Shown: piece after piece, positions 1-8,889 of the stretch
How the letters are laid out: each line of letters opens with the position of its first letter
Numbering within the stretch: the stretch's first letter is position 1
Virus record (IMG/VR): IMGVR_UViG_3300050821_001085
Location: 1 to 46,080 of that record
Reading direction: 5' to 3' (one strand)
Source: a virus
Length of the DNA stretch: 46,080 nt
Made by a program: the position numbers and the translations under genes
Notes under the pieces: model-generated
The model's database searches: none
Seen by the model: the letters and a program-made list of their open reading frames with translations, nothing else
What the model was told of the DNA's origin: nothing

Positions 1-87
1 AGCGCCAAGCAATCCTAACGGCAAATACATCGAATAGGTGGATTCATGAGACCTGTTTACGTTACTGTTGTCGGTTCAACGGGTGGA
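1..87. repeat. terminal direct repeat, left copy
   Basis: Bases 1-87 are identical to 45994-46080. This is the signature of a circular or terminally redundant genome assembled as a linear contig, with a unit length of 45,993 bp. The repeat spans the end of the glycosyltransferase-like gene and the start of the next one, so it is an assembly overlap rather than a regulatory repeat. A physical 87-bp terminal repeat cannot be excluded from sequence alone. Confidence 0.95.
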
Positions 88-384
88 CCTGGTGCGGATG
101 GGAATAGCCAGCCTATCCCGATGGACACTAAACAAGCACCGTTCAACGTCTCTATCGGGTGTATTGCTACGGGGACAGTATCCTATAGCGTTCAGTACAC
201 TTACGACGATCCCTATATCGGATTCACGTCCACTACCAACTGGTTCAATCTGCCGCTGATTACGACGCAGACGGCGACGATTGACGGAAACTTGTCATTT
301 CCGGTTACTGCGGTGCGGTCTCATCTGGCGTCTGGAACGGGGACGGTCATAATGTCGGTTATCCAAGGATGGGGCGGATCATGA
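46..384 (+). CDS. small Thr/Ser/Gly-rich phage protein
   Basis: This 112-aa product is not recognised. It has no signal peptide or membrane segment and looks beta-strand-rich, with many Thr, Val, Gly and Ser, as small virion proteins often are. It follows the glycosyltransferase-like gene by 8 nt across the circular joint. Its stop overlaps the next start (ATGA at 381-384), so it is probably translated together with the exported tail-side proteins downstream. A role in the virion is a guess from position. Confidence 0.7.
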   Translation: MRPVYVTVVGSTGGPGADGNSQPIPMDTKQAPFNVSIGCIATGTVSYSVQYTYDDPYIGFTSTTNWFNLPLITTQTATIDGNLSFPVTAVRSHLASGTGTVIMSVIQGWGGS

Positions 385-1055
385 TTAAAAAACTTTTCAT
401 TGTATGTGACGTTATTGCTGCGGCTTCGTTCATAACGTCCATATCGGCATATGCCCAAGCGCCAACTCCTGTTACTTGCGTAAGCGGGTGTATAAATACC
501 GGAGTAACCGGAACTACCGTTGAAATTGCCGATGGAACCAATGGACCAGCAGCTGTCAAGGCTGCCTCTACTGCGCCTACGGCAACGGATAAGGCTCTGG
601 TTGTTGCCATATCTCCCAACAGTGTTAACGCAAACGGTCAGGCAACAATGGCTAATAGTGCCCCTGTTGCATTAGCGAGCAATCAATCCGTCGCCGATCC
701 GTGCATGTTTACAGCTAAGAGTAATCTTGCGGTTAGCGTACAGACAGCGATAAGTGTGCAGCTCGTTGCGCTTTCTACCGGCACCACGATCTATGTTTGT
801 TCACTGTCTCTCATTGGTTCGACGGCGACGGTATTTTCAATTACAACTGGAACAGGCACTGCTTGTGCGACATCTACTGCTGCGGTTTTTGGAACCGCAA
901 CTGCAACGAATGGTATTTCGTTGGCCACAAATGGCGGACTAACCTTGGGCAATGGCGGCGGTACGGTTGGATTGGGTGCTTCTGGCGCCGAATTGTGTCT
1001 TATCCAATCAGGAGGCGGCACATTGGCAGGCAATCTTACTTACGTACAAAAATAA
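381..1055 (+). CDS. exported Ser/Thr/Gly-rich protein with signal peptide
   Basis: This 224-aa protein begins MIKK, has a hydrophobic stretch and then AYAQA, a convincing Sec signal peptide of about 26 residues. The mature part is low in charge and rich in Ala, Thr, Val and Gly, with cysteines spaced as in exported disulfide proteins. The start at 381 was chosen for the ATGA overlap with the previous gene and the purine-rich GGGGCGG just upstream. Phage tail proteins normally lack signal peptides, so either it acts in the periplasm or outer membrane of the infected cell or it decorates virions by an unusual route. Function unknown. Confidence 0.75.
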   Translation: MIKKLFIVCDVIAAASFITSISAYAQAPTPVTCVSGCINTGVTGTTVEIADGTNGPAAVKAASTAPTATDKALVVAISPNSVNANGQATMANSAPVALASNQSVADPCMFTAKSNLAVSVQTAISVQLVALSTGTTIYVCSLSLIGSTATVFSITTGTGTACATSTAAVFGTATATNGISLATNGGLTLGNGGGTVGLGASGAELCLIQSGGGTLAGNLTYVQK

Positions 1056-1063
1056 AAACAAAC

Positions 1064-1732
1064 ATGACGCGATTTTTAGCTGTAATTTTGTTTTGCGTAG
1101 GAATGTTTTGCCTAGCGCAAAGCAATGCGCAAGTACCGCTCACTGGAGCCGGCCCGTCCGGCTCACTATGCGCTCCAGTATCTGCGCCTACTGGTGGCCT
1201 GTTCGACAGCGCAACATATAGCTCCTTTAGCGGAGGCGGCAATCATTCTACGGTTGCGACAAGCCAAGTCGCTTCACCGGATTGTACTACGGCCGGTGCG
1301 ACAATCACCGAGGATAGCACGGCAAGCTCGCCACATTACGCACAGGCAACGGCGACAGCGAGCCTTACCGTTCAACAATATACATTCACGTCTTGGGTTA
1401 AGCAGGTCAATATCGTAAGTGGGGCGCGCAATTATCAAGCTGCTGTGTTTAGCTCAAATTTTGGATCAGAGGCATTTGTAGGTGTAGTGATTTCAACTTG
1501 TGTCACGAATATAAACCCAACCGCGACTGGTACATTTGCAAGCGCATCAGTCACTCTCACGGCAGTCACCGGCGGATGGTGCAAGGTTGCGCTGCACTAC
1601 ACTGGAATAGTTGACACGTCTGTTTTTCTTATAAGCCAATTATTGAGTGGTGCCACTGCGTCATACAGTGGTAATGGCACATCAAGTCTTGGCGCGTGGG
1701 GTGCGGATTTCCGAACTGGAACCGGCCCATGA
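1064..1732 (+). CDS. exported protein with signal peptide, unknown function
   Basis: A 222-aa protein starting MTRF with a hydrophobic core and cleavage after about residue 22 (SNAQ). The mature part is Ser/Thr/Gly/Ala-rich and probably beta-structured. There is no clear Shine-Dalgarno; the leader is A-rich. It starts only 8 nt after the previous gene and its stop overlaps the next start (ATGA at 1729-1732), so it belongs to the same exported set. The sequence around residues 120-180 (SWVKQ, RNYQAAVFSSNFG) is compatible with a jelly-roll carbohydrate-binding fold, which is only an inference. Confidence 0.7.
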   Translation: MTRFLAVILFCVGMFCLAQSNAQVPLTGAGPSGSLCAPVSAPTGGLFDSATYSSFSGGGNHSTVATSQVASPDCTTAGATITEDSTASSPHYAQATATASLTVQQYTFTSWVKQVNIVSGARNYQAAVFSSNFGSEAFVGVVISTCVTNINPTATGTFASASVTLTAVTGGWCKVALHYTGIVDTSVFLISQLLSGATASYSGNGTSSLGAWGADFRTGTGP

Positions 1733-2913
1733 AAAGAATTATAACATTCTGTTTTTTATTTCTTGCGAGCATTTCGCTGGGCAACGCGCAGGGAATAGTT
1801 CTATCTCATCCGGTATCATATCTCGGCGTTGTCGCAACTCGTGGAACCGTGCCGACGAACTTCACCAACACATTCACTACTTGGATGACGCGCTCGGCGC
1901 ATTTCTCGCGTGATACAATCACGTCGCTGAAAATCATCGTACCAAATTTCTATGTGGATGTGCCAGGATCGACTTTCGTTGAACTCGGCACCGGAGCAAC
2001 AACAACCGTCACTGCCTCAATCGAGTATCCGCAAGGGACGTTCACACAGATAAAATTTAGCGGGTCTGCTAGTGGATCTGTCACGAGCGGCTCGTATCTC
2101 GTTTCTGACGCGACAGCAATTGCAATTCCCAACAATACCCAATTCTGGGTTCGCATGTATATGACCAACCCAAACGGGCAGGTCTATGACGGGAGCGGAT
2201 TCCAGGGGAATGCAGCTATCGGGGATGCCTGTAATACATTCGACGGTGATAAGACCTTATCGGGAACGGTGTCCAGTCAGTTTCCCGGTTATATGACGGC
2301 GCCGCTGGCGATCATTGCCCAGACCTTACAGCCATCAGTCGAATTGATTGGCACAAGTCGCATGGCTGGCCTAAAGGATGTTTATACAGCGAATAATGGC
2401 GATTTAGGAATTGCCGCGCGTTCTATTGGTCCGTCCTTCGGTTATATTCAGGCCGGAATTCCAAGCGATACTGTTCCTAATTTTATTGCATCACATACTA
2501 ACCGGGTGGCGCTTTCTCAGTACGTCTCGCACGTCATAGCCGAGGGGCCTACGAACAACGCTGCGGGAACGTCCAATGGACAACTGCAACAATATTGGGG
2601 ATTTTTCCCTCCTAACGGCAATCAGGTTTTCGCAATTACGTGCGATCCTGAAACGACAAGCTCGGATAGTTGGGCGACTTCTGGCAATCAGACAGTCAGC
2701 GTAAATTATTCAACTGTGAATGCCTTTATGAATACACTACCTCTCCCCATACTGCGATCATTCGATATTACCACCGTGACGGCAACTGCCAATAAGTGGA
2801 ATGTTGATGGAACGGCTAATAAATGGACCGCAGATGGAATCCATGAAAGCCAATTCACTAATCTACAAATTCAGGCGAGCGGAGTGATACTGGCTTCGGC
2901 ATTTTACCGATGA
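1729..2913 (+). CDS. exported SGNH/GDSL-type hydrolase
   Basis: This 394-aa protein has a signal peptide (MKRIITF, hydrophobic core, SLGNAQ, about 21 residues). The C-terminal half carries SGNH-hydrolase blocks in the right order: a GTS at residues 208-210 in the nucleophile position, EGPTNN at 272-277 in the oxyanion/Asn block, and DGIH at 369-372 supplying Asp369 and His372. Family members hydrolyse esters, often O-acetyl groups on polysaccharides. The N-terminal about 180 residues are beta-rich and may be a binding or assembly domain. The start is fixed by the ATGA overlap. A role in deacetylating host surface polysaccharide is likely but inferred. The first block reads GTS rather than GDS. 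Confidence 0.75.
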   Translation: MKRIITFCFLFLASISLGNAQGIVLSHPVSYLGVVATRGTVPTNFTNTFTTWMTRSAHFSRDTITSLKIIVPNFYVDVPGSTFVELGTGATTTVTASIEYPQGTFTQIKFSGSASGSVTSGSYLVSDATAIAIPNNTQFWVRMYMTNPNGQVYDGSGFQGNAAIGDACNTFDGDKTLSGTVSSQFPGYMTAPLAIIAQTLQPSVELIGTSRMAGLKDVYTANNGDLGIAARSIGPSFGYIQAGIPSDTVPNFIASHTNRVALSQYVSHVIAEGPTNNAAGTSNGQLQQYWGFFPPNGNQVFAITCDPETTSSDSWATSGNQTVSVNYSTVNAFMNTLPLPILRSFDITTVTATANKWNVDGTANKWTADGIHESQFTNLQIQASGVILASAFYR

Positions 2914-3188
2914 TGGACCAGCCCCCAGCCATTGTTGAAGTAATGACCGACTATGACGGCACGACCGCGGAACGGCAGGCCATGATCAACTGGTTGACCA
3001 AAAATGGTGTACAGGTCCGCATCCTAGGGACTTGTGCTTTATCCTGCACCCGGTTCCTGACGCTGCCACCGGATCAGGTCTGCGTATCGCCTGCTGCATG
3101 GATCGGCGCAAAAGACAATACCAATGAACTCCGCTGGGAACGGGGACGGGATTTAATAGACCGAGGCTATAGACAATGCGCGCGGTGA
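2910..3188 (+). CDS. short protein resembling the active-site region of Clp-fold serine proteases
   Basis: This 92-aa product overlaps the hydrolase stop (ATGA at 2910-2913). Residues about 40-65 contain TCALSCTRFL, then VCVSPAAWIGA. This resembles the nucleophile-helix region (S-x-C-T/S followed by C-V-x-P-x-A-x-x-G) of Clp/SppA-fold proteins that are common in rhizobia. Known members are about twice as long, so this may be a minimal or truncated version. Without a database search the link is suggestive only. It is co-translated with the SGNH hydrolase and the fibre genes. Confidence 0.6.
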   Translation: MMDQPPAIVEVMTDYDGTTAERQAMINWLTKNGVQVRILGTCALSCTRFLTLPPDQVCVSPAAWIGAKDNTNELRWERGRDLIDRGYRQCAR

Positions 3189-3250
3189 TATTCGGACTGA
3201 TGATCTACTGCACTCCCTCAATGCTCTATCTCGCATGGAAATTGCGCTAA
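3176..3250 (+). CDS. 24-aa membrane micropeptide
   Basis: Starts at ATG 3176, inside the end of the preceding gene, and stops directly before the ATG at 3251. The product is mostly one hydrophobic helix (AVIFGLMIYCTPSMLYLAW) ending in K-L-R. Its tight fit between two genes supports a real, coupled reading frame, but no clear ribosome site is visible. Function unknown. Confidence 0.45.
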   Translation: MRAVIFGLMIYCTPSMLYLAWKLR

Positions 3251-3649
3251 ATGGTCACGACCACCTTTTCCACTCTCACGGACGGGTTTCAGTATCTCTC
3301 ATTATTCGATCAGGCGTTTGCGCAGTGCGGTCCTTACGGTTCGGTTATTGTCACGACATCGGGCGGAACATACACGATTCCCCTGCTTCCAATCAGCGGG
3401 ATAGTGGACAATCGCGATGTTCTTATAAATGGATCGGGATCAAATTCGGTTCAGCTTCCTAATTCCAGTCTGTATGGCAATGCCGCGCAAAGCATAATCG
3501 ACATTGCGGGCACGGCTGCGACGGACAATATCACCATCCTGCCGTTCGGCACTCAGAAAATACGCGGGCAAAACAATCTCAAGATCGTCGCCAACTATGG
3601 CGGCTATACGCTTTGGCCGATCCCTACGGGCGGCTGGTACTTGAAATAG
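3251..3649 (+). CDS. putative small tail/fibre-associated protein
   Basis: A 132-aa beta-rich protein without a signal peptide, starting immediately after the micropeptide stop. It is rich in Gly, Ser, Thr, Ile and Asn, with phrases such as SVIVTTSGGTYTIPL and NNLKIVANYGGYTLWPI that recall fibre or fibre-tip domains binding water or sugars. It lies directly upstream of the long beta-helix fibre gene. Assignment as a fibre component is by composition and position only. Confidence 0.6.
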   Translation: MVTTTFSTLTDGFQYLSLFDQAFAQCGPYGSVIVTTSGGTYTIPLLPISGIVDNRDVLINGSGSNSVQLPNSSLYGNAAQSIIDIAGTAATDNITILPFGTQKIRGQNNLKIVANYGGYTLWPIPTGGWYLK

Positions 3650-3656
3650 GGCATCA

Positions 3657-6068
3657 ATGAAACGTCTAATCTTTCTTCTCCTGATCTTTATCGGATTAGG
3701 GGTTGCTCCTGCTATGGCTGGCGATTGCGATGGGATTTATGGGGCCAATCAGGTTTGCGGAAGCGTAGCAGGTGGGGCGCCTGGCCCTATTGCATTTTCT
3801 ACTGTTGGGCGCACTCCACTTACCGGCAATATCAGTTACTACGTTAATGGCAATTCTAGCGGCACAGCAGCTTGTGGCCCGACCGGCGGATCGACGTGTT
3901 CGGCGGGCAGCGATAGCAACAATTGTCTGACACCAACGACGGCCTGTTTGACGGCGCAGCGTCCTGTCAATTTTATCATCAACAATATAGACGCGGCCGG
4001 TTTTGTCCCTACTATTTATTTGGCGCACGGCTCAAACGTCAATTATTCGTTTTCATGCACCGGCGGTCCCGTCATTGGGCAATCGTCTTTTATCGTCAGC
4101 GGCGATGGCAACGCGCCGACCGCCGTCACCATAGTGCCGCCCGCACTCAGCAGCGCCATTGCCGTCAAGGATGGATGCACGGTCGAAATACAGCACTTCG
4201 CCTTTGCCGACAACGGCACCAATAATGGCGTGTCGTTTATCAGTACTGGCGTCGGCGGCTTCGGACACGTTGACATGAACGACATCACGTTCGGGTCAAT
4301 GACCATAGGCACACAAATCACCGCATCTTACAGCAGCTCGGTGACGGCTACCGGCTCGCTGACCATCAGCGGCGGTGCGAACGCTGCTTTGACGGCAAGC
4401 AACGGCGGCGTCATCGATTTTGGTTCTCAGACCGTCACGGTAAGCGGCACCCCCGCGTTTGGAACCGCGTTTGCTTTCATGATAAACGGCGGCGTCATCA
4501 ACGCCACCAGCACGACATTCTCCGGGGCCGCCACCGGCCCGCGTTGCATCATAGACGGCCCACTGAATGTCAGCGGCTACAATCCGAACGCCGTGTTTCC
4601 CGGCAATACGAATTGCGTGCAGAACGAATATGTCGGTGCTATCGGATTACAACAAGGTTCTGGCGGAAGCTCGACATTTGGCTATGGCGCTGCCGGGCAA
4701 TGCTTAACTTCTGGCGGCGCCAGTACATCGCTGGATGTGTGGGCCAATTGTGCCGGTGCTGGTGTACCGCAGAACAACCTCAATACGCAGTCCGGAAACT
4801 ACACGATTCAGACAACTGACTGTGGCTTCACGATCAATGAGACTGGGGCGCAAAAGACGATCACGCTGCCGTCAGTCTCGGGATTCGCCACTAACTGCGT
4901 GCTGGCGGTCTATAACGCCAACAGTACGAGAGGCCAGATTCTTTCCGGCTTTCCGGGTGCTGTCGCTGCAACTCCAACTAATATTCTTTGGCCCCTCGAT
5001 ACTATTACCGTCCAGATCGTCAACGGCGCGTGGACGATCCAATCCTATGTCAATCGGCACAAACTCACGGCATCGATAACGGTCTTTGTTGATAACACCA
5101 ACGGTGCCGACACAAACGATTGTCTCGCGACAACGACGGGGGCGTGTAAGACAATTCAAGGGGCACTCAACTATGTCAACACTTGGGATGGCAATACACA
5201 GGCGATAGCAATCTCGGTAGCGGACGGAACCTATACCAACAATGTCACGCAAAACGGTCCATTTCACGGCAATCCGACTGTCACTCTGACTGGCGATCTG
5301 GCGACGCCTGCCAATGCTCTGATCTCAACAACCAGCGCCGACGGTATCGATTTGACCAATGGCGCGATACTTACACTCGGGGGCTTCAAAATAGTCACGA
5401 CAACGGGCGGCAGCGGCATTGTCGTCAGCAATGGTTCGTTTCTCAGCATTACTGGAGCAATGAACTACGGCGCAATCGTAGGCGCACAGTTGACTTCTAA
5501 AACAGGGTCAACAATCACGATTGGCGCAAACTACACGATTTCCGGGTCTGCCGCTTCGCATTGGTCGGCGATTCAGGGTGGACAGATTATCGCGGGAAGC
5601 CATGCGATCACCGTAAGCGGAACGCCAGCATTCTCAACAGCATTTGCGCAATCTATTTCCAGCGTGATCGGCGCAGCTTCCGCAACATATAGCGGAAGCG
5701 CGACGGGGCCTTCCTTTGCCGTATTATTAAACGGTGTCATTGCCAACAACGGTTCTAGCGCGCTTCCCGGTAGTGTTAGCACCAGTACAGTAGCCACGCA
5801 CGGCTATGTGACCGTGCCGGGAACACCGGCTATCTCATCCTGCGGCGGTTCACCTAGTGCTGCAACCGGCACCGACTTTTCTGGTAGTGTCACCGAAGGT
5901 ACGACCGCAACCGGCTGTACGATCACATTCGCAACAGGATCAACTTTTGTTGCTTGCACTGTTTCGCTTTCGACCGGAGCGGCAGTGGGTATCTCGACGC
6001 TCGGCGCGACACTGGTCGTAACCCATGCGTCGCTGTCGAACAACGTGCTATATTGGCAATGCAGTTAG
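3657..6068 (+). CDS. long beta-helix tail fibre/spike-like protein with signal peptide
   Basis: An 803-aa protein that opens with MKRL, a Leu/Ile-rich core and APAMA, a clear signal peptide of about 21 residues. Two DUF1565-like stretches, YYVNGNSSG (about residue 62) and VFVDNTNGADTNDC...KTIQGALNYV (about residues 478-510), mark right-handed parallel beta-helix modules. A segment containing VTVSGTPAFGTAFA (about residue 260) recurs as ITVSGTPAFSTAFA (about residue 650), showing internal duplication. The last 80 residues (CGGSPSA...TEGTTATGCTITF) match the style of phage fibre-tip domains. It probably binds or cleaves host surface glycan. The signal peptide is unusual for a fibre. Confidence 0.75.
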   Translation: MKRLIFLLLIFIGLGVAPAMAGDCDGIYGANQVCGSVAGGAPGPIAFSTVGRTPLTGNISYYVNGNSSGTAACGPTGGSTCSAGSDSNNCLTPTTACLTAQRPVNFIINNIDAAGFVPTIYLAHGSNVNYSFSCTGGPVIGQSSFIVSGDGNAPTAVTIVPPALSSAIAVKDGCTVEIQHFAFADNGTNNGVSFISTGVGGFGHVDMNDITFGSMTIGTQITASYSSSVTATGSLTISGGANAALTASNGGVIDFGSQTVTVSGTPAFGTAFAFMINGGVINATSTTFSGAATGPRCIIDGPLNVSGYNPNAVFPGNTNCVQNEYVGAIGLQQGSGGSSTFGYGAAGQCLTSGGASTSLDVWANCAGAGVPQNNLNTQSGNYTIQTTDCGFTINETGAQKTITLPSVSGFATNCVLAVYNANSTRGQILSGFPGAVAATPTNILWPLDTITVQIVNGAWTIQSYVNRHKLTASITVFVDNTNGADTNDCLATTTGACKTIQGALNYVNTWDGNTQAIAISVADGTYTNNVTQNGPFHGNPTVTLTGDLATPANALISTTSADGIDLTNGAILTLGGFKIVTTTGGSGIVVSNGSFLSITGAMNYGAIVGAQLTSKTGSTITIGANYTISGSAASHWSAIQGGQIIAGSHAITVSGTPAFSTAFAQSISSVIGAASATYSGSATGPSFAVLLNGVIANNGSSALPGSVSTSTVATHGYVTVPGTPAISSCGGSPSAATGTDFSGSVTEGTTATGCTITFATGSTFVACTVSLSTGAAVGISTLGATLVVTHASLSNNVLYWQCS

Positions 6069-6077
6069 GATAAGCTG

Positions 6078-6512
6078 ATGGGACGCGATAAGCACTACGT
6101 TCCCGGTACTTTTTACCGAGTGGACGACCGAACAGGTTTTCCTACCCGTTCGTATCGCACTCAGAAGGAATGGCAAGGTTATATCGTTGACAGGCGCGTA
6201 TGGGAAGCAAGACAACCACAAGACTTCGTTAAAGGCGTAAAGGACGATCAGACCGTTCCTGAGGCTCGTCCATTACAGCCCAACACTTTTATCGAACTCA
6301 ACGCGACCGGAGCACGATTCTGGTGCTATAACAACGAAGGCCGAAAGGCTGGCACTTTCCTCGTTCTCCAAGCCGCATCGGGCGCAGTCGATCCCGGCAT
6401 CAATTCGGAATCCAACTATCAAAACTCAGGCGGTACGGCGGGATGGTTGGTTTATGGTACGACGCCAGTTCCCCCCGTCGATCCCTCGCAATTTCCTAGC
6501 AATATTCAATGA
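6078..6512 (+). CDS. virion structural protein upstream of the gp4-like gene
   Basis: A 144-aa protein preceded by AGGA. The N-terminal 60 residues are charged and aromatic (HYVPGTFYRVDDRTGFPTRS), followed by a beta-rich part and a Pro-rich tail. Its stop overlaps the start of the gp4-like neck gene (ATGA at 6509-6512). The gene is positioned where P22-like phages place head-completion or neck proteins. Family name not recognised; structural role inferred from location. Confidence 0.7.
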   Translation: MGRDKHYVPGTFYRVDDRTGFPTRSYRTQKEWQGYIVDRRVWEARQPQDFVKGVKDDQTVPEARPLQPNTFIELNATGARFWCYNNEGRKAGTFLVLQAASGAVDPGINSESNYQNSGGTAGWLVYGTTPVPPVDPSQFPSNIQ

Positions 6513-7477
6513 CCACATCCGGGACAGATACTTACAACGAAACTCAGTCCCAGATCATCTATGCTAGTGCGCGCAAGCTCGGGTTTATCTCATTCGAGGA
6601 AACCCTGAGCGCGAACGCCTATACTGCGTTTTCCAATCAACTGAACGTCAATATCAAGGCCCTTGATGCTACCGGGCTGCATCTATGGACAGAAGAGGAA
6701 GCGATCCTGTTTCTCCAGCCTGGGCAGTATTCATATACGCTAGGCGGAACGACTACGGATAATTGTGCCTGGACGAACTATAATCAAACGGCATTGACCA
6801 ACAATGCGTCACAAGGTGCAACCTCGATAGTTGTTAATTCCGCGACTGGCTTTGCCGCCAACTACTATGTTGGGGTCGGTCTCAATTCAGGCGCTATTGC
6901 GTGGTCGAAGGAAAGCGGTGCTCCATCGGGGACAACTATAACGCTATCTACTCCATTGCCAGGCCCGGCAGCGGCGGCTAACTATGTCTTTGTCTATCAG
7001 ACCCAGATTTTAAGACCGCTCCGAGTCGTATCTGGTAGACGGTTTGCCTTCAATGGGCAGATCGATACGCAGATGATCCAGATGTCGCGTGTCGATTACA
7101 GGAATCAGCCGAACAAAAGCAATTTGGGTGTTCTAACGCAGTTCTTCTACGATCCGCGTGGCGGTTCTAATACTCAAGGCGTCATGTGGATTTGGCCCGC
7201 GCCATCCTCAGTAAACAATGCGTTAAAGTTTACGTGGTGGAGACAGATACAGGACTTCTCCACTCCGGGAAACAATCCCGATCTTCCACAGGAATGGTTG
7301 GACTTCCTGATTTGGAGCCTGGCTGAAAAGATGGCGGCGGAAGCAGACTGTCCGGCGGAACGCTATGCGATGATTAAGGAACAGGCTTCGGCGGCGTTTG
7401 ATGTTGTCAGTGGGTTCGATAGAGAGCCCGAAAGCTATCTTTTCGGCTACGACGCGGACCAAACCGGGCCTCCGTAA
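6509..7477 (+). CDS. P22 gp4-like tail accessory factor (head-closure protein)
   Basis: 322 aa. The N-terminal about 75 residues (IIYASARKLGFISFEETLS...LNVNIKALDATGLHLW...LQPGQYSYTLG) fit the helical tail-accessory-factor family of P22 gp4, which binds the portal and closes the filled head. A central Ser/Thr-rich beta insertion (about residues 85-170) makes it roughly twice the length of P22 gp4 (166 aa). The C-terminal part (PQEWLDFLIWSLAEKMAAE) is helical again. It overlaps the gp10-like gene by one base (TAATG), matching the gp4-gp10 order of P22. Confidence 0.8.
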   Translation: MTTSGTDTYNETQSQIIYASARKLGFISFEETLSANAYTAFSNQLNVNIKALDATGLHLWTEEEAILFLQPGQYSYTLGGTTTDNCAWTNYNQTALTNNASQGATSIVVNSATGFAANYYVGVGLNSGAIAWSKESGAPSGTTITLSTPLPGPAAAANYVFVYQTQILRPLRVVSGRRFAFNGQIDTQMIQMSRVDYRNQPNKSNLGVLTQFFYDPRGGSNTQGVMWIWPAPSSVNNALKFTWWRQIQDFSTPGNNPDLPQEWLDFLIWSLAEKMAAEADCPAERYAMIKEQASAAFDVVSGFDREPESYLFGYDADQTGPP

Positions 7478-8889
7478 TGGTCAATATTCCCTGGGCGACG
7501 AATCAGGCGGTATCTCAATCCCTGCCTGTCCAATCGCAGCGCATGGAGAATTGCTATTCGGAGAAAGAACCGCAGGATGCCAAGACTCCGATAGCAGTAT
7601 TTCAGTCTCCCGGTATTACGTCTTTTGCTTCTCTGGGCTCCGGTCCTATCCGAGCTCTAAATACAATGAACGGCGTTCTTTATGCGCTCTCGGGTGGGAC
7701 GTTCTACAGCATCGATAAAAATGGAGTCGGAACGTCTCTAGGCGGCCAGATCAGCGGAACGGGATATGTTCCGACGAGCAATAATGGTACGCAAATCATG
7801 CTCGTCAATGGAACGAGCGGGTATGTATGGGCGCAGACGACAGGGTTTCAGGTCGTCACCGATCCCAATTTTCATCCGGCGTCAGCTATAACATTTTTCG
7901 ATAACGTCTTTGTGCTCAACAATACCAGCAATAACCAATGGTTCATTTCCAATTCGCTTGATGGAACGACCTACAACGGACTTGCCTTTGCATCCGCCGA
8001 AGTCTCCCCAGGATTTGTTTTGGGGATAGTTAATCAGCAGGAAAACCTCTTGCTGTTCTGCACCAATCATACCGAGACTTGGTATGATGCCGGAACGCCC
8101 ATCTTTCCGTTTCAGAGAATAGATGGGGCTACTGTAGAGCGTGGTTGTGCAGCAGGTCAAACGGCAGTCAAGGAGGACAATTCAGTATTCTTTCTCGGAG
8201 ACGATCTGATCTTCTATCGTCTGGATAATTTCATTCCCAAGCGTGTTTCGACCCACGCAGAGGAAGATACTTGGCGGTCCTACACGGTGGTTTCCGATGC
8301 CTATACATTCTCATTCACATATGAAGGTCATAAGTTCATCACTCTGACCTTCCCAAGCGCAAATGCGACTTGGATATTCGATATTGCCACGAGTATGTGG
8401 CACATAAGGAATTCTCGCGATCAATTCGGGAATTCATACGGTCGATGGCGCGCTACCTGTGCGGTGAATTGCTACAACAAAATCCTGGTTGGGGATGCTT
8501 ACTCGGGTCAGATAGGCTTTCTGGATAAGACGGTGTTTACCGAGTATGGTAATACGATGGTTTCCCGAATGGTGTCTCCATCGATCAACGAGGATCGCAA
8601 GAGGATTTACCATTCCAATTTCGAGCTTGATATGGAAACCGGCGCCGGAAATACAGTTGATCCCGGTTCTAATCCACAAGTGATGTTGGATTGGTCGGAC
8701 GATGGGGGGAGGACGTTTTCCATTCCTCAGACATGGCGATCGCTTGGTAAAATAGGCGCCTATAAACAGCGCGTGCGGTGGCCCGGTATTCTTGGTCAAT
8801 CGAGGGATAGGCGGTATCGGGCCTCGATTTCCGATCCTGTGCCTCGGGTGGTGATAGCAGCTCGGGCGGACATCAAGGTTGGCATGTGA
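7477..8889 (+). CDS. P22 gp10-like packaged-DNA stabilisation (tail hub) protein
   Basis: 470 aa, nearly the length of P22 gp10 (about 472). It begins with PWATNQAVSQSLPVQSQRMENCY, typical of the family, and continues as repeated beta-blades (GPIRALNTMNGVLYALSGGTFYSID, NLLLFCTNHTETWYDAGT, DNSVFFLGDDLIFYRLD), consistent with the beta-propeller-like hub that plugs the head and holds the spikes. It sits directly after the gp4-like gene, as in P22. The TGATG overlap couples it to the next gene. Confidence 0.85.
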   Translation: MVNIPWATNQAVSQSLPVQSQRMENCYSEKEPQDAKTPIAVFQSPGITSFASLGSGPIRALNTMNGVLYALSGGTFYSIDKNGVGTSLGGQISGTGYVPTSNNGTQIMLVNGTSGYVWAQTTGFQVVTDPNFHPASAITFFDNVFVLNNTSNNQWFISNSLDGTTYNGLAFASAEVSPGFVLGIVNQQENLLLFCTNHTETWYDAGTPIFPFQRIDGATVERGCAAGQTAVKEDNSVFFLGDDLIFYRLDNFIPKRVSTHAEEDTWRSYTVVSDAYTFSFTYEGHKFITLTFPSANATWIFDIATSMWHIRNSRDQFGNSYGRWRATCAVNCYNKILVGDAYSGQIGFLDKTVFTEYGNTMVSRMVSPSINEDRKRIYHSNFELDMETGAGNTVDPGSNPQVMLDWSDDGGRTFSIPQTWRSLGKIGAYKQRVRWPGILGQSRDRRYRASISDPVPRVVIAARADIKVGM

